Shown here piece after piece: positions 50,751 to 61,272 of a DNA stretch of 64,000 nucleotides. The translations under genes were made by a program, and so were the position numbers. The notes below the pieces were generated by a model. The model ran no database searches, was not told the DNA's origin, and worked only from the letters and a program-made list of their open reading frames with translations. Position 1 is the first letter of the stretch. The number at the start of each line of letters is the position of its first letter. This DNA comes from Pseudomonas benzenivorans (GTDB lineage Bacteria; Pseudomonadota; Gammaproteobacteria; Pseudomonadales; Pseudomonadaceae), in the NCBI RefSeq assembly GCF_033547155.1, contig NZ_CP137892.1:2170001-2234000 (forward strand), given 5' to 3'.

Positions 50751-51785
50751 ATGACCGACGCCAGGGTCGAGAAGGGCACCATCTCGGTCAGACTGGTGGA
50801 TGAGGCCCTGCGCGAATGGCAGGCCCGGGGCCTGGACGCCGGTGGCTTGCTGGCCGGGGCCGGCATCGCCGCCGAGCTGCTCGGCAGGGGCAACGCGCGG
50901 GTGCCCGCCCAGGCTTATGCACGGCTGTGGCGGGCGCTGGCACAGGCGATGGACGACGAGTTCTTCGGCATGAACCCGCGGCGGATGAAGGTCGGCAGTT
51001 TCGCCTTCATGGCCAAGGCGGCGTTGCGCGAGCCGACCCTCGGCACGGCCCTGGACAGCGCCCTGGCCTTCCTGCGGCTGGTCTTCGAGGGATTTGCCCC
51101 GCGCCTGGAGCGCCAGGGCGGAATGGCGGCCATCGTCATCGAGGAGGCCCCGGGGCAGGGCAGCCGGGCCTTCGCCTGCTTCACCCTGTGGATGATCGTG
51201 CATGGCCTGGCCTGCTGGCTGGCCGGAAGGCGCATCCCGATCCTGGCGGCCGAGCTATGTTGTCCGGCACCGGACTATATCGGCGACTACCGGGTGATGT
51301 TCACCACTAACCTGCGCTTCGGCCGGCCCCACAGCCGCCTGCTGTTCAACGCCGAATGCCTGGCGCAACCGGTGCGCCGCAGCGAGCGCGAGCTCAGACG
51401 TTTCCTCGCCGGGGCGCCGGCCAATATCCTGGTGCGCTACCGTGATCCGCAGAGTCACGGCGCGCGAATCAAGGCCTATCTGCGCAGCCTCAAGGCCGAG
51501 CGCTGGCCGGATTTCGAGGCCTTGTCCGGCCATTTCTACATGGCGCCCTCGACCCTCAGGCGCAAGCTGGCGCTGGAGGGCCAGTCCTACCAGGGGCTCA
51601 AGGACCAGGTGCGCCGAGACCTGGCCATCGCCCGCCTGGACGGCGGTGCCGGCAACTTCGCCGAGCTGGCCTTCGAGCTCGGGTTCGCCGATGCCAGTGC
51701 CTTCTACAAGGCGTTCAAGAAATGGACCGGCACCACGCCGGGGCAGTATCGCGCGCTGATGCACCCCGAGTTGCCCTCGGCCTGA
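50751..51785 (+). CDS. AraC-family regulator (arabinose-binding-like N-terminal domain)
   Basis: A 344-residue activator of the OruR/ArgR-like group with an N-terminal ligand domain (residues about 25-200) and a C-terminal double HTH (FYMAPSTLRRKLALEGQSYQ, then ELAFELGFADASAFYKAFKK, ending TGTTPGQYR). It probably activates the flanking acyl-CoA genes in response to a pathway acid or acyl-CoA. It is placed between the two acyl-CoA ligase genes, the same order as in the corresponding P. aeruginosa cluster as I remember it. Confidence 0.9.
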   Translation: MTDARVEKGTISVRLVDEALREWQARGLDAGGLLAGAGIAAELLGRGNARVPAQAYARLWRALAQAMDDEFFGMNPRRMKVGSFAFMAKAALREPTLGTALDSALAFLRLVFEGFAPRLERQGGMAAIVIEEAPGQGSRAFACFTLWMIVHGLACWLAGRRIPILAAELCCPAPDYIGDYRVMFTTNLRFGRPHSRLLFNAECLAQPVRRSERELRRFLAGAPANILVRYRDPQSHGARIKAYLRSLKAERWPDFEALSGHFYMAPSTLRRKLALEGQSYQGLKDQVRRDLAIARLDGGAGNFAELAFELGFADASAFYKAFKKWTGTTPGQYRALMHPELPSA

Positions 51786-51895
51786 GCCGGGTTGTCCAAA
51801 CCGCTCGGCCAGGTTGACGCCTGTCGACATTGCCGCCAGGGGCGCGCGCCCCGACTATTGCCGGCACTCCAAAGAACAACAACCGGGAGCCCCCG

Positions 51896-53548
51896 ATGCG
51901 CGATTACCTGACCGCCGCCCGCGAGTTCGATTATCCGACTGCCGTCGCCACGACCCTCGCGGGGTCGCTGGATGCGCTCAATGCCTGCGTCGAATGCTGC
52001 GACCGGCATGCCGTGCCGGGGCGCATCGCCCTGTTCTGGGAGGGCCGCGAGGGCGGCAGCGCGCGCTACAGTTTCTGCGAGCTGCAGGAGCAGGCCGCGC
52101 GCTTCGCCAACTTCCTCCAGGCCCAGGGCGTGCGCCCCGGCGACTGCGTGGCCGGGTTGTTGCCGCGCACCGTCGAGCTGCTGATCACGGTGCTCGGCAC
52201 CTGGCGCCTGGGCGCGGTGTATCAGCCGTTGTTCACCGCCTTCGGGCCCAAGGCCATCGAGCACCGGGTGCAGAGCTCCGGCGCCAGGCTGGTGGTGACC
52301 GACGCGGCCAACCGCGCCAAGCTCGATGAGGTGCAGGGCGTACCAATGATCGTCACGGTCGCAGGCCCCCGGGATCAGGGCATCCAGCGCGGCGAGTGCG
52401 GCTTCTGGGAGGAACTGGAGCGCCATTCGACCGAGTTCGAGCCGGTCATGCGCTCGGCCTCCGATCCCTTCCTGATGATGTTCACCTCCGGCACCACCGG
52501 CCTGGCCAAGCCCGTGCCGGTGCCGCTCAAGGCGATCCTGGCATTCGTCGGCTACCTGCGCGACGCCGTGGACCTGCGCGAGGACGATGCCTTCTGGAAC
52601 TTGGCCGATCCGGGCTGGGCCTATGGCCTGTACTACGCGGTGACCGGCCCCCTGGCCATGGGCCACGCCACGACCTTCTACGAAGGCTCGTTCAGCGTGG
52701 AGAGCACCTGCCGGATCATCCGCAAGTACGGCATCAGCAACCTGGCCGGTTCGCCCACGGCCTATCGCCTGCTGCTGGCGGCCAAGGAACAGGTCGAAGC
52801 ACAACTCAAGGGACGCCTGCGTGCGGTCAGCAGCGCCGGTGAGCCCTTGACCCCGGAGGTGATCCGCTGGTTCGAAGGCGGCCTGGGCACCACCATCCAC
52901 GACCACTACGGCCAGACCGAGCTGGGCATGGTGCTGTGCAACCATCATGCGCTGGAGCATCCGGTGCGCGTCGGCGCCGCCGGCTTCGCCATACCCGGCC
53001 ATCGGGTGGTGGTGCTGGACGAGCAGCAGCGCGAACTGCCGGCCGGGCAGCCGGGCATCCTCGCCGTCGACCGGCCGCGCTCGCCGCTGTTCTGGTTCCC
53101 CGGTTACCAGGGCCTGCCGACCAAGGCCTTCGTCGGCGACTACTACCTGAGCGGCGACACCGTGGAGCTGAACGAGGACGGTAGCATCAGCTTCGTCGGC
53201 CGTAGCGATGACGTGATCACCACCTCCGGCTACCGGGTCGGCCCCTTCGATGTGGAGAGCGCGCTGATCGAGCACCCGGCGGTGATCGAGGCTGCCGTGA
53301 TCGGCAAGCCGGACCCGGAGCGCACCGAGTTGGTCAAGGCCTTCGTCGTGCTGCACGGCCAGTACCGCGCCGCGGCCGCGCTGGCCGAAGAACTGCAGCA
53401 GCATGTGCGCAGACGCCTGTCGGCCCATGCCTACCCGCGCGAGGTGGAATTCGTCGACGAGCTACCGAAGACCCCCAGCGGCAAGATCCAGCGTTTCCTC
53501 CTGCGCAACCAGGAGATCGCCAAGGCCCAGGCGGCCGCGGCCCACTGA
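51896..53548 (+). CDS. AMP-dependent acyl-CoA synthetase, short/medium-chain type
   Basis: A 550-residue second ANL ligase, only distantly related to the first. Motifs: LMMFTSGTTGLAKPVPVP (A3; Pro after A-K is unusual), HDHYGQTELGMVLC (A5), YYLSGDTVELNEDGSISFV (A7), GRSDDVITTSGYRVGPFDVE (A8) and PKTPSGKIQRF with the catalytic Lys. The ATG at 51896 has GGGAG seven bases upstream; the frame from 51830 is not preferred. It begins 110 bp after the AraC gene and 17 bp before the SDR gene, starting a probable four-gene operon. Confidence 0.9.
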   Translation: MRDYLTAAREFDYPTAVATTLAGSLDALNACVECCDRHAVPGRIALFWEGREGGSARYSFCELQEQAARFANFLQAQGVRPGDCVAGLLPRTVELLITVLGTWRLGAVYQPLFTAFGPKAIEHRVQSSGARLVVTDAANRAKLDEVQGVPMIVTVAGPRDQGIQRGECGFWEELERHSTEFEPVMRSASDPFLMMFTSGTTGLAKPVPVPLKAILAFVGYLRDAVDLREDDAFWNLADPGWAYGLYYAVTGPLAMGHATTFYEGSFSVESTCRIIRKYGISNLAGSPTAYRLLLAAKEQVEAQLKGRLRAVSSAGEPLTPEVIRWFEGGLGTTIHDHYGQTELGMVLCNHHALEHPVRVGAAGFAIPGHRVVVLDEQQRELPAGQPGILAVDRPRSPLFWFPGYQGLPTKAFVGDYYLSGDTVELNEDGSISFVGRSDDVITTSGYRVGPFDVESALIEHPAVIEAAVIGKPDPERTELVKAFVVLHGQYRAAAALAEELQQHVRRRLSAHAYPREVEFVDELPKTPSGKIQRFLLRNQEIAKAQAAAAH

Positions 53549-53565
53549 GTTAAGGAAGCGAACCC

Positions 53566-54333
53566 ATGCGTATTCAAGATCGAGTGTTTCTCGTCACTGG
53601 CGCCAGCTCTGGCCTGGGCCTGGCCACGGCCCGGGCCCTGCTCGAGCAGGGCGCCAGGGTGCTGCTGGCCGACATCAATGCCGCAGCCGGCGCGGCCCAG
53701 GCCGCAGAGCTGGGCAGCAATGCCCATTTCGTGCAGACAGACATCACTCGCGAGGAGGACGGCCAGCGTGCGGTGGCCGCTGCGCTGCAGGTATTTGGCG
53801 GCCTGCACGGGCTGGTCAACTGCGCCGGCATCGCCCCGGCGGAGAAGGTCCTGGGGCGGGGCGGGGTCCACGGTCTGGACAGCTTCAGCCGGGTCATCCA
53901 GATCAACCTGGTCGGCAGCTTCAACATGCTGCGCCTGGCCGCCGAGGCCATGGCCCAGGGGGAGGCGAACGAGGAGGGCGAGCGCGGGGTGATCGTCAAT
54001 ACCGCCTCGGTCGCCGCCTACGACGGGCAGATGGGCCAGACCGCCTATGCCGCCTCCAAGGGCGGGGTGGCGGCGCTGACCCTGCCGGCGGCCCGTGACC
54101 TGGCGCGCTCCGGCGTCCGCGTGATGTGCATCGCCCCGGGCATCTTCGAGACGCCGATGATGGCCGGCATGCCCCAGGAGGTGCGCGACTCCCTGGCCGC
54201 CAACGTGCCGTTCCCGCCACGCCTGGGGCGCCCGGACGAATACGCCGCGCTGGTGCTGCACATCATCGAGAACCCCATGCTCAACGGCGAGGTCATCCGC
54301 CTGGATGGCGCGCTGCGCATGGCGGCCAAATAA
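53566..54333 (+). CDS. 3-hydroxyacyl-CoA dehydrogenase type II (HSD10-like SDR)
   Basis: A 255-residue short-chain dehydrogenase. NAD site [24 protein letters not shown], catalytic Ser in [10 protein letters not shown] and YAASK. The C terminus ([20 protein letters not shown], then [17 protein letters not shown]) is diagnostic of the HSD17B10 group. That group oxidises 3-hydroxy-2-methylbutyryl-CoA in isoleucine breakdown as well as short straight chains. Its place between an acyl-CoA ligase and a thiolase fits that role. Confidence 0.92.
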   Translation: MRIQDRVFLVTGASSGLGLATARALLEQGARVLLADINAAAGAAQAAELGSNAHFVQTDITREEDGQRAVAAALQVFGGLHGLVNCAGIAPAEKVLGRGGVHGLDSFSRVIQINLVGSFNMLRLAAEAMAQGEANEEGERGVIVNTASVAAYDGQMGQTAYAASKGGVAALTLPAARDLARSGVRVMCIAPGIFETPMMAGMPQEVRDSLAANVPFPPRLGRPDEYAALVLHIIENPMLNGEVIRLDGALRMAAK

Positions 54334-54424
54334 CGCGGTCTACTCCCATAGGGAGCACCGAACTTTATCTAAGAGAGCTAGGCTGGGTAGCGCGCAGCGC
54401 AACCCGGCGACGAGGGCAGAACAC

Positions 54425-55618
54425 ATGAGCAAGCAACAGGATCCCGTCGTAATCGTCAGTGCCGCGCGCACGCCCATGGGCGGCTTTCTCGGCGACTTCA
54501 AGGAGGTCACCGCCGCGCAGCTCGGCGCTGCGGCGATCCGCGCCACCCTGGAGCGTGCCGGACTGGCCGCCGATGCGGTGGAGGAGGTCATCATGGGCTG
54601 CGTGCTGCAGGCCGGCCAGGGCCAGGCCCCGGCACGCCAGGCGGCTCTCGGCGCCGGCCTGGACCAGGGCACGCCGTGCTCGACGGTCAACAAGATGTGC
54701 GGCTCGGGCATGAAGGCGGCGATGCTCGGCCATGACCTGCTGCTCGCCGGCAGCGCCGAGGTGGTGGTCGCCGGCGGCATGGAGAGCATGTCGGGCGCGC
54801 CCTACCTGCTGGAGCGGGCGCGCGGCGGTTACCGCATGGGCCACGGCAAGGTACTCGACCACATGTTCCTCGACGGCCTGGAGGACGCCTACGACAAGGG
54901 CCGGCTGATGGGCACCTTCGCCGAGGACTGCGCCCAGGCCTACGGCTTCAGCCGCGAGCAGCAGGACGCCTTCGCCATCGCCTCGCTCAAGCGGGCGCAG
55001 CAGGCCATGGCCGAGGGACGCTTCAGCGCCGAGATGGTCGCGGTGCAGGCCCCGGCCGGCCGCGAAGCGCGCCTGATCGACAGCGACGAGCAGCCGCCCA
55101 AGGCGCGCCTGGACAAGATCCCCACGCTCAAGCCGGCCTTCCGCGAGGGCGGCACCGTGACCGCGGCCAACGCCAGTTCGATCTCCGACGGCGCCGCCGC
55201 GCTGCTGCTGATGCGCCGCTCCGAGGCCGAGAAGCGCGGCCTCACGCCCCTGGCGGCGATCCGCGGCCACGCCAGCTTCGCCCACGCGCCCAACCTGTTC
55301 GCCACCGCGCCGGTCGGCGCCCTGCAGCGGCTGATGACGCGCACCGGCTGGTCGCTGGGTGAGGTCGACCTGTTCGAGGTCAACGAGGCCTTCGCCGTGG
55401 TGCCGATGGCGGCGATGCGCGACCTCGACATCCCCCACGACAAGCTCAACGTGCACGGCGGTGCCTGCGCCCTCGGCCACCCGATCGGCGCCTCCGGGGC
55501 GCGGGTGCTGGTGACCCTGCTCAGCGCCCTGCGGCAATACGACCTCAAGCGCGGCGTCGCCTCGCTGTGCATCGGCGGCGGCGAAGCCACGGCCATGGCC
55601 ATCGAACTGCTGAACTGA
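54425..55618 (+). CDS. Acetyl-CoA C-acyltransferase (thiolase)
   Basis: A 397-residue degradative-type thiolase. Nucleophile Cys92 in [29 protein letters not shown] with the catalytic His, and Cys382 in [13 protein letters not shown]. In this cluster it would cleave 2-methylacetoacetyl-CoA to propionyl-CoA and acetyl-CoA, or acetoacetyl-CoA from the neighbouring leucine route. The start at 54425 lies 91 bp after the SDR gene; an earlier frame start overlaps the SDR and lacks a ribosome site. Confidence 0.93.
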   Translation: MSKQQDPVVIVSAARTPMGGFLGDFKEVTAAQLGAAAIRATLERAGLAADAVEEVIMGCVLQAGQGQAPARQAALGAGLDQGTPCSTVNKMCGSGMKAAMLGHDLLLAGSAEVVVAGGMESMSGAPYLLERARGGYRMGHGKVLDHMFLDGLEDAYDKGRLMGTFAEDCAQAYGFSREQQDAFAIASLKRAQQAMAEGRFSAEMVAVQAPAGREARLIDSDEQPPKARLDKIPTLKPAFREGGTVTAANASSISDGAAALLLMRRSEAEKRGLTPLAAIRGHASFAHAPNLFATAPVGALQRLMTRTGWSLGEVDLFEVNEAFAVVPMAAMRDLDIPHDKLNVHGGACALGHPIGASGARVLVTLLSALRQYDLKRGVASLCIGGGEATAMAIELLN

Positions 55619-55632
55619 ACCGGGAGAACCTC

Positions 55633-56760
55633 ATGATTCCATCCGAAGAAGAGTTGCAGATTCGCGACGTGGCCCGCCAGTTCGCCCAGGAGCGGCTCAA
55701 GCCCTTCGCCGCCGAGTGGGACCGCGAGCACCGCTTTCCCGCCGAGGCCCTGCGCGAGATGGGCGAGCTGGGCTTCATGGGCATGCTGGTGCCTGAGCAG
55801 TGGGGCGGGGCGCAGACCGGCCACCTGGCCTACGCCATGGCCCTGGAGGAGATCGCCGCCGGCGACGGCGCCTGCTCGACCATCATGAGCGTGCACAACT
55901 CGGTGGGCTGCATGCCCATCCTCAAGTACGGCAGCGAGGAACAGAAGCGGCGCTTCCTCCAGCCGCTGGCCGAAGGCAAGCAACTCGGCGCCTTCGCCCT
56001 CACCGAGCCCCAGGCCGGCTCGGACGCCAGCGACCTGCGCAGCCGCGCGCGACGCGACGGCGACCACTATGTGCTCACCGGCAGCAAGCAGTTCATCACC
56101 TCCGGCAGCCACGCCGGGCTGGTGATCGTGTTCGCCGTGACCGACCCGCAGGCCGGCAAGAAGGGCATCAGTGCCTTTATCGTGCCCACCGACACGCCCG
56201 GCTACTCGGTGGTGCGGGTCGAGGACAAGCTCGGCCAGCACGCCTCGGACACCTGCCAGATCCAGTTCGACGAGCTGCGCCTGCCGGCCAGCCTGCGCCT
56301 GGGCGAGGAAGGCGAGGGCTACCGCATCGCCCTGGCCAACCTCGAGGGCGGGCGCATCGGCATCGCCGCCCAGGCGGTGGGCATGGCCCGCGCCGCCTTC
56401 GAGGCGGCGCGCGACTACGCCCACGAGCGGCAGACCTTCGGCAAGCCGATCATCGAGCACCAGGCGGTGGCCTTCCGCCTGGCCGACATGGCCACCCAGA
56501 TCGCCGTGGCGCGGCAGATGGTGCATCACGCCGCCAGCCTGCGCGAGGCCGGTCTGGCCTGCCTGACCGAGGCCTCGATGGCCAAGCTGTTCGCCTCGGA
56601 AATGGCCGAGCGGGTCTGCTCGGCGGCCCTCCAGACCCTCGGCGGCTACGGCTACCTGCAGGACTTCCCGGTCGAGCGCATCTACCGCGACGTGCGCGTG
56701 TGCCAGATCTACGAAGGCACCAGCGACGTGCAGCGCCTGGTGATCGCCCGTAGCCTCTGA
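55633..56760 (+). CDS. Short/branched-chain acyl-CoA dehydrogenase
   Basis: A 375-residue flavoenzyme. [19 protein letters not shown] and [17 protein letters not shown] bind flavin; [20 protein letters not shown] and [19 protein letters not shown] close the chain, with the catalytic Glu in Y-E-G-T, the standard position (unlike LiuA). GGGAG lies seven bases upstream of the ATG. Last gene of the cluster; probable substrate 2-methylbutyryl-CoA or isobutyryl/butyryl-CoA. No enoyl-CoA hydratase is encoded in this cluster, so that step must come from elsewhere. Confidence 0.92.
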   Translation: MIPSEEELQIRDVARQFAQERLKPFAAEWDREHRFPAEALREMGELGFMGMLVPEQWGGAQTGHLAYAMALEEIAAGDGACSTIMSVHNSVGCMPILKYGSEEQKRRFLQPLAEGKQLGAFALTEPQAGSDASDLRSRARRDGDHYVLTGSKQFITSGSHAGLVIVFAVTDPQAGKKGISAFIVPTDTPGYSVVRVEDKLGQHASDTCQIQFDELRLPASLRLGEEGEGYRIALANLEGGRIGIAAQAVGMARAAFEAARDYAHERQTFGKPIIEHQAVAFRLADMATQIAVARQMVHHAASLREAGLACLTEASMAKLFASEMAERVCSAALQTLGGYGYLQDFPVERIYRDVRVCQIYEGTSDVQRLVIARSL

Positions 56761-57103
56761 GAAGCGGTCTCGGGCCTGCGGCACGCTGGCGATACTGCGT
56801 TGAGAACAGCCTCGGAATGCTCATTCACAATCAGCAAACTCAGTTTCCTTGGCTGTTTTGCCTTGCCTCAGTCTAGCGGTGTAAACCCCGTATCTTGTTC
56901 AGTGGAGGTGGTGCAAGACTGAAGGACGGGGCGTAACCGAGCCTGGCGCACGGCCTACCGCCATGGCATCAGATGTTGCGCTCGCCGCTCAGCGTCTTCG
57001 CCTCTACTTATGCCTCGTCCCGGTCACTGCACTGTCATGACCGCGCCATCGGCCTGCCACATGGATTGGCTGCAATCGAAGCAGGTCTTTCGGAGAGGCG
57101 ACG
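56761..57103. other. Intergenic region upstream of ugd
   Basis: 343 bp without a supported gene. It holds the ugd promoter and GGAGAGG just before the ugd start. I found no clear terminator for the preceding operon and no certain promoter motif; an RpoN-like TGGCAT/TTGC pair at 56964 has one base too many. Confidence 0.4.
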
Positions 57104-58465
57104 ATGAGAATCTGCGTGATTGGCGCTGGCTATGTGGGCTTGGTGACAGCGGCCTGTTTTGCCGAGATGGGCAATTGGGTGGTCTGTGTCGAGCGTGATC
57201 CCTTTCGTGTCGCACGCCTGAAGCGCGGCGAGGCGACTATCTACGAACCGGCCTTGGAGCCGATGCTCAAGGCGCATCTGGCCAGCGGCCAACTCAGCTT
57301 CAGCCAGTCCCTGGCGGCGGGCACCGCCCAGGCCGATGTGGTGTTCATTGCCGTGGGCACGCCTAGCGGGGAGGACGGTTCGGCCGATCTGTCCCACGTC
57401 ATGGCGGTGGCCGAGGAGTTGGGCGCGGTCTTGCAACAGCCTTGCCTGGTGGTCGACAAGTCGACGGTGCCGGTCGGCACGGCGGAGCGGGTCGCCCAGC
57501 GGATCAATGGTTGCCTGGGTAAACGCGGCAAAACGTTTCGGGTCTCGGTGGCCAGCAACCCGGAGTTTCTCAAGGAAGGCTCGGCCGTGGACGACTTCAT
57601 GCGCCCGGATCGGGTGATCATCGGCTGCGAGGATGCGGCAGGCACCGAACTGCTGCGCCGTCTCTACGCGCCCTTCCTGCGCAACCACGAGCGTTTGTTG
57701 TGCATGGGCGTGCGTGCGGCGGAGTTCAGCAAGTACGCGGCCAATGCCTTCCTCGCCACCAAGATTTCCTTCATCAATGAAATGGCCGGACTCTGCGCGC
57801 GCCTGGACGTGGATATCGAGCAGGTGCGTCGGGGCATCGGCAGCGACACGCGCATCGGCACCCACTTCATCTACGCGGGTTGCGGTTATGGGGGCTCCTG
57901 CTTCCCCAAGGACGTGCGCGCGTTGATCCGCGCGGCGGAGCAGGAGGGCATAGAGCCGGGCATCCTGCGCGCCGTCGAAGCGCGCAACGCATTGCAGAAG
58001 ACCCTGCTGTTCCAGGCATTACGCGAGCACTTCTCCGGCCATCTGCAGGGGCGCGTGGTCGCCCTCTGGGGACTCGCCTTCAAACCAGGCACCGACGATC
58101 TGCGCGAAGCGCCCAGCCTGGTGCTGCTGGAGGCGCTGCTGGCGGCCGGGGCCAATGTTCAGGCCTGCGACCCGGTCGCCACGAGCGGCGTCGCCGCGCG
58201 CTATGTCCAGGCGCTGGAGAGCGGCCAGCTGCGCCTGAGCGAGTCGCCTTACGGCGTCGTCGAGGGCGCCGATGCCCTGGTGCTGGTGACGGAATGGAAG
58301 CAGTTTCGCCAGCCGGACTTCGCCCGCATCCGCGGTTTGATGCGCATGCCGGCGCTGTTCGACGGGCGCAACATATACGACGCCAAGCAGCTCGCCGAGC
58401 TGGGTTTTCTCTACCGTGGCATCGGCAGGCCGGCGCTCGGCCGTTGTCTGGCCGGCGCAGCCTGA
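57104..58465 (+). CDS. ugd: UDP-glucose 6-dehydrogenase
   Basis: Oxidises UDP-glucose to UDP-glucuronate with two NAD+. The 453 residues show the NAD site MRICVIGAGYVGLVTAACFA, the VDKSTVPVGTAERV and NPEFLKEGSAVDDFM substrate loops, the catalytic Cys266 in GCGYGGSCFPKD, and GLAFKPGTDDLREAPS in the C-terminal domain. UDP-glucuronate serves LPS modification (aminoarabinose) or exopolysaccharide. galU, supplying UDP-glucose, starts 39 bp downstream, so the two steps are co-encoded. Confidence 0.96.
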   Translation: MRICVIGAGYVGLVTAACFAEMGNWVVCVERDPFRVARLKRGEATIYEPALEPMLKAHLASGQLSFSQSLAAGTAQADVVFIAVGTPSGEDGSADLSHVMAVAEELGAVLQQPCLVVDKSTVPVGTAERVAQRINGCLGKRGKTFRVSVASNPEFLKEGSAVDDFMRPDRVIIGCEDAAGTELLRRLYAPFLRNHERLLCMGVRAAEFSKYAANAFLATKISFINEMAGLCARLDVDIEQVRRGIGSDTRIGTHFIYAGCGYGGSCFPKDVRALIRAAEQEGIEPGILRAVEARNALQKTLLFQALREHFSGHLQGRVVALWGLAFKPGTDDLREAPSLVLLEALLAAGANVQACDPVATSGVAARYVQALESGQLRLSESPYGVVEGADALVLVTEWKQFRQPDFARIRGLMRMPALFDGRNIYDAKQLAELGFLYRGIGRPALGRCLAGAA

Positions 58466-58504
58466 TAGACTGCGTCGGCATTCTGTTCCCTTCCAAGGAG
58501 TCCC

Positions 58505-59344
58505 ATGATTAAGAAATGCTTGTTCCCAGCCGCCGGTTACGGCACGCGCTTTCTACCCGCGACCAAGGCCATGCCCAAGGAGATGCTGCCGGTGGTGAAC
58601 AAGCCGCTGATCCAGTATGGCGTCGAAGAGGCGCTCGATGCCGGCCTGACCGAGATTGCCATGGTCACCGGCCGCGGCAAGCGCTCGCTGGAGGATCATT
58701 TCGATATCAGTTATGAGCTGGAGCACCAGATTCGCGACACCGACAAGGAGAAATACCTGGTCGGCATCCGCCGCCTGATCGACGAGTGCAGCTTCGCCTA
58801 CACCCGTCAGGTGGAAATGAAAGGCCTCGGCCATGCCATCCTCAGCGGTCGCCCGCTGATCGGCGACGAGCCCTTCGCCGTGGTGCTGGCCGACGACCTG
58901 TGCCTGAACCTGGAGGGCGACGGCGTACTGACCCAGATGGTCAAGCTGTACAACCAGTTCCGCTGCTCGATCGTGGCGATCCAGGAAGTGCCCGCCGAAG
59001 AGACCCACAAGTATGGGGTGATCGCCGGCGAGATGATCCGCGACGACATCTACCGGGTGCATAACATGGTCGAGAAGCCCAAGCCTGAGGATGCCCCGTC
59101 CAACCTGGCGATCATCGGCCGCTACATCCTCACCCCGGATATCTTCGAGATCATCGAGAACACCCCACCGGGCAAGGGCGGCGAGATCCAGATCACCGAT
59201 GCGTTGATGAGGCAGGCTCAGGACGGCTGCGTGCTGGCTTACAAGTTCAAGGGCCAGCGTTTCGACTGTGGCGGTGCGGAAGGCTATATCGACGCCACCA
59301 ACTTCTGCTTCCAGAACCTCTACAAACCCGGCAAGGCCTACTGA
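58505..59344 (+). CDS. galU: UTP-glucose-1-phosphate uridylyltransferase
   Basis: Makes UDP-glucose from glucose 1-phosphate and UTP. A 279-residue nucleotidyltransferase: CLFPAAGYGTRFLPATKAMP with the UTP loop, KEMLPVVNKPLIQYGVEEA, LADDLCLNLEGDG (metal Asp), VEKPKPEDAPSNLAIIGRY and FDCGGAEGYIDA. Strong site AAGGAG before the ATG. Terminator at 59361 ends the ugd-galU unit. Confidence 0.97.
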   Translation: MIKKCLFPAAGYGTRFLPATKAMPKEMLPVVNKPLIQYGVEEALDAGLTEIAMVTGRGKRSLEDHFDISYELEHQIRDTDKEKYLVGIRRLIDECSFAYTRQVEMKGLGHAILSGRPLIGDEPFAVVLADDLCLNLEGDGVLTQMVKLYNQFRCSIVAIQEVPAEETHKYGVIAGEMIRDDIYRVHNMVEKPKPEDAPSNLAIIGRYILTPDIFEIIENTPPGKGGEIQITDALMRQAQDGCVLAYKFKGQRFDCGGAEGYIDATNFCFQNLYKPGKAY

Positions 59345-59360
59345 GGCACAGCCATGGAGC

Positions 59361-59390
59361 AAGAGCCGCCTGAAGGCGGCTCTTTTCCTT
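59361..59390 (+). terminator. Intrinsic terminator of ugd-galU
   Basis: AAGAGCCGCC (59361-59370), loop TGAA, GGCGGCTCTT (59375-59384), followed by TTCCTT. The A-rich left flank may let it serve the convergent VOC gene weakly. Confidence 0.88.
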
Positions 59391-59812
59391 CAGGGAATCG
59401 GCATGGCCTCCGAGCCAGGACCCAGGGGCTGACCATAGCTGAACTCCACATAATTGCCCGCCGGGTCGCGCAGGCCGCAGTAATAGCCGACCGGGTAGGG
59501 CTCATCCCGCGGCGCCCAGATGAGGCAGCCGGCCGCCTGCGCCCTGGCTGCCACGGCGTCGACCTCCTCGCGACTGGCCAGGGCAAAGCCGAAGTGGCTG
59601 TAATCGTCCGCGGCCAGCTGGCGATCCGCACCGCCCGGCATGATCACGAAGATGAAGCTGTGCTCCTTGCCCGGCTCGGCCATCCAGACGATGCGCGAAC
59701 CCTTGCCGGCTCGCTCGTGGATTACCCGCATACTGCAGAACTCGGCGTAGAAGGCTACGCAGGCATCCAGGTCGGGCACATGCAGCGCCAGGTGGGTGAG
59801 GGTAGGGGGCAT
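59390..59812 (-). CDS. VOC-family (glyoxalase/dioxygenase-like) protein
   Basis: A 140-residue vicinal-oxygen-chelate protein with two beta-alpha-beta modules: [20 protein letters not shown] (candidate metal His) and [20 protein letters not shown], ending [13 protein letters not shown] (candidate metal Glu). Start at 59812 has GGGAGA upstream; an upstream in-frame start would run into the gor leader. Reaction unknown. Divergent from gor, whose product handles glutathione disulfide. Confidence 0.87.
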   Translation of the reverse strand: MPPTLTHLALHVPDLDACVAFYAEFCSMRVIHERAGKGSRIVWMAEPGKEHSFIFVIMPGGADRQLAADDYSHFGFALASREEVDAVAARAQAAGCLIWAPRDEPYPVGYYCGLRDPAGNYVEFSYGQPLGPGSEAMPIP

Positions 59813-59906
59813 GAGCGTTCTCCCGTGTACATCCTCCAAGCATAGGCGTGGTGTGCAGGGTGGCGCGAGGTTTGCGGTATGCTGGCGACCTGCTAAGGAG
59901 GCTGAC

Positions 59907-61265
59907 ATGACCTATGACTTCGACCTGTTTGTGATCGGTGCCGGTTCCGGCGGCGTACGGGCCGCGCGCTTCGCCGCAGGCTTCGGCGCGCGCGTGGCGG
60001 TGGCGGAGAGCCGCTACCTGGGCGGTACCTGTGTCAATGTCGGCTGCGTGCCGAAGAAATTGCTGGTGTATGGCGCGCACTTCGCCGAGGACTTCGAACA
60101 GGCCACGGGCTTCGGCTGGTCGCTCGGCGAGGCCCAGTTCGACTGGTCGACCCTGATCGCCAACAAGAACAGCGAGATCCAGCGCCTCAACGGCGTCTAC
60201 CGCAACCTGCTGGAAAGCAGCGGGGTGACCCTGCTCGAAGGCCATGCGCGCTTGCTCGATGGCCACAGCGTGGAACTGGACGGCCGGCGTTACAGCGCCC
60301 GACACATCCTTATCGCCACCGGCGGTTGGCCGCACATTCCCAAGTTCCCCGGCAGCGAGCATGCGATCAGTTCGAACGAGGCGTTCTTCCTCGAACAACT
60401 GCCCAGGCGCGTGCTGGTGGTCGGTGGCGGCTATATCGCCGTGGAATTCGCCTCGATCTTCCATGGCCTGGGGGCGCAGACCTCGCTGCTGTATCGCCGC
60501 GAGTTGTTCCTGCGCGGTTTCGATGGCGCGGTGCGCCGCCACCTGCGTGACGAGTTGAGCAAGCGCGGTCTGGATCTGCAGTTCAACAGCGACATCGTAC
60601 GCATCGACAAGCAGGCCGATGGCAGCCTTCTGGCCACTTTGCAGGACGGCCGCACGCTGGAGGCCGACTGTGTGTTCTACGCCACCGGCCGCCGGCCGAT
60701 GCTCGACAACCTGGGCCTGGAGAATACCGCGGTCGCGCTGAACGATGAGGGCTTCATCCGGGTCGACGAACACTTCCAGACCAGCGTTCCCTCGATCCTG
60801 GCCATCGGCGACGTAATAGGTCGAGTGCAGCTGACCCCGGTCGCCCTGGCCGAGGGCATGGCGGTGGCACGGCGGCTGTTCAAGCCAGACGAGTATCGCC
60901 GCGTCGATTACCAGACGATCCCGACCGCGGTCTTCAGCCTGCCGAATATCGGCACCGTCGGTCTGACCGAGGAACAGGCAAGGGCGGATGGCTTTCAGGT
61001 GAAGGTCTACGAGAGCAGGTTCCGGCCGATGAAACTGACACTCACCGAATGCCAGGAGCGCACCCTGATGAAGCTGGTGGTCGATGCCGCCAGCGACCGC
61101 GTGCTGGGGTGTCACATGGTCGGTCCGGAGGCGGGCGAGATCGTCCAGGGCCTGGCCGTCGCCCTGAAAGCCGGGGCCACCAAGCAGGTGTTCGACGACA
61201 CCGTAGGCGTGCACCCGACCGCCGCCGAGGAGTTCGTGACCATGCGTACCCCGATTCCGACCTGA
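59907..61265 (+). CDS. gor: Glutathione reductase
   Basis: NADPH-dependent flavoenzyme keeping glutathione reduced. The 452 residues show FAD site [20 protein letters not shown], redox disulfide Cys42/Cys47 in [18 protein letters not shown] site [19 protein letters not shown] followed by the Arg-containing YRRELF, and the interface catalytic [15 protein letters not shown] six bases before the ATG is the strongest ribosome site seen here. It starts a three-gene run with the TRIC channel (7 bp) and a VOC gene (2 bp). Confidence 0.96.
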   Translation: MTYDFDLFVIGAGSGGVRAARFAAGFGARVAVAESRYLGGTCVNVGCVPKKLLVYGAHFAEDFEQATGFGWSLGEAQFDWSTLIANKNSEIQRLNGVYRNLLESSGVTLLEGHARLLDGHSVELDGRRYSARHILIATGGWPHIPKFPGSEHAISSNEAFFLEQLPRRVLVVGGGYIAVEFASIFHGLGAQTSLLYRRELFLRGFDGAVRRHLRDELSKRGLDLQFNSDIVRIDKQADGSLLATLQDGRTLEADCVFYATGRRPMLDNLGLENTAVALNDEGFIRVDEHFQTSVPSILAIGDVIGRVQLTPVALAEGMAVARRLFKPDEYRRVDYQTIPTAVFSLPNIGTVGLTEEQARADGFQVKVYESRFRPMKLTLTECQERTLMKLVVDAASDRVLGCHMVGPEAGEIVQGLAVALKAGATKQVFDDTVGVHPTAAEEFVTMRTPIPT

Positions 61266-61272
61266 GGAACAC

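Noticed and set aside
56964..56979. RpoN-like TGGCAT...TTGC upstream of ugd
   Set aside because: Spacing between the GG and GC elements is one base too long for a sigma-54 promoter.
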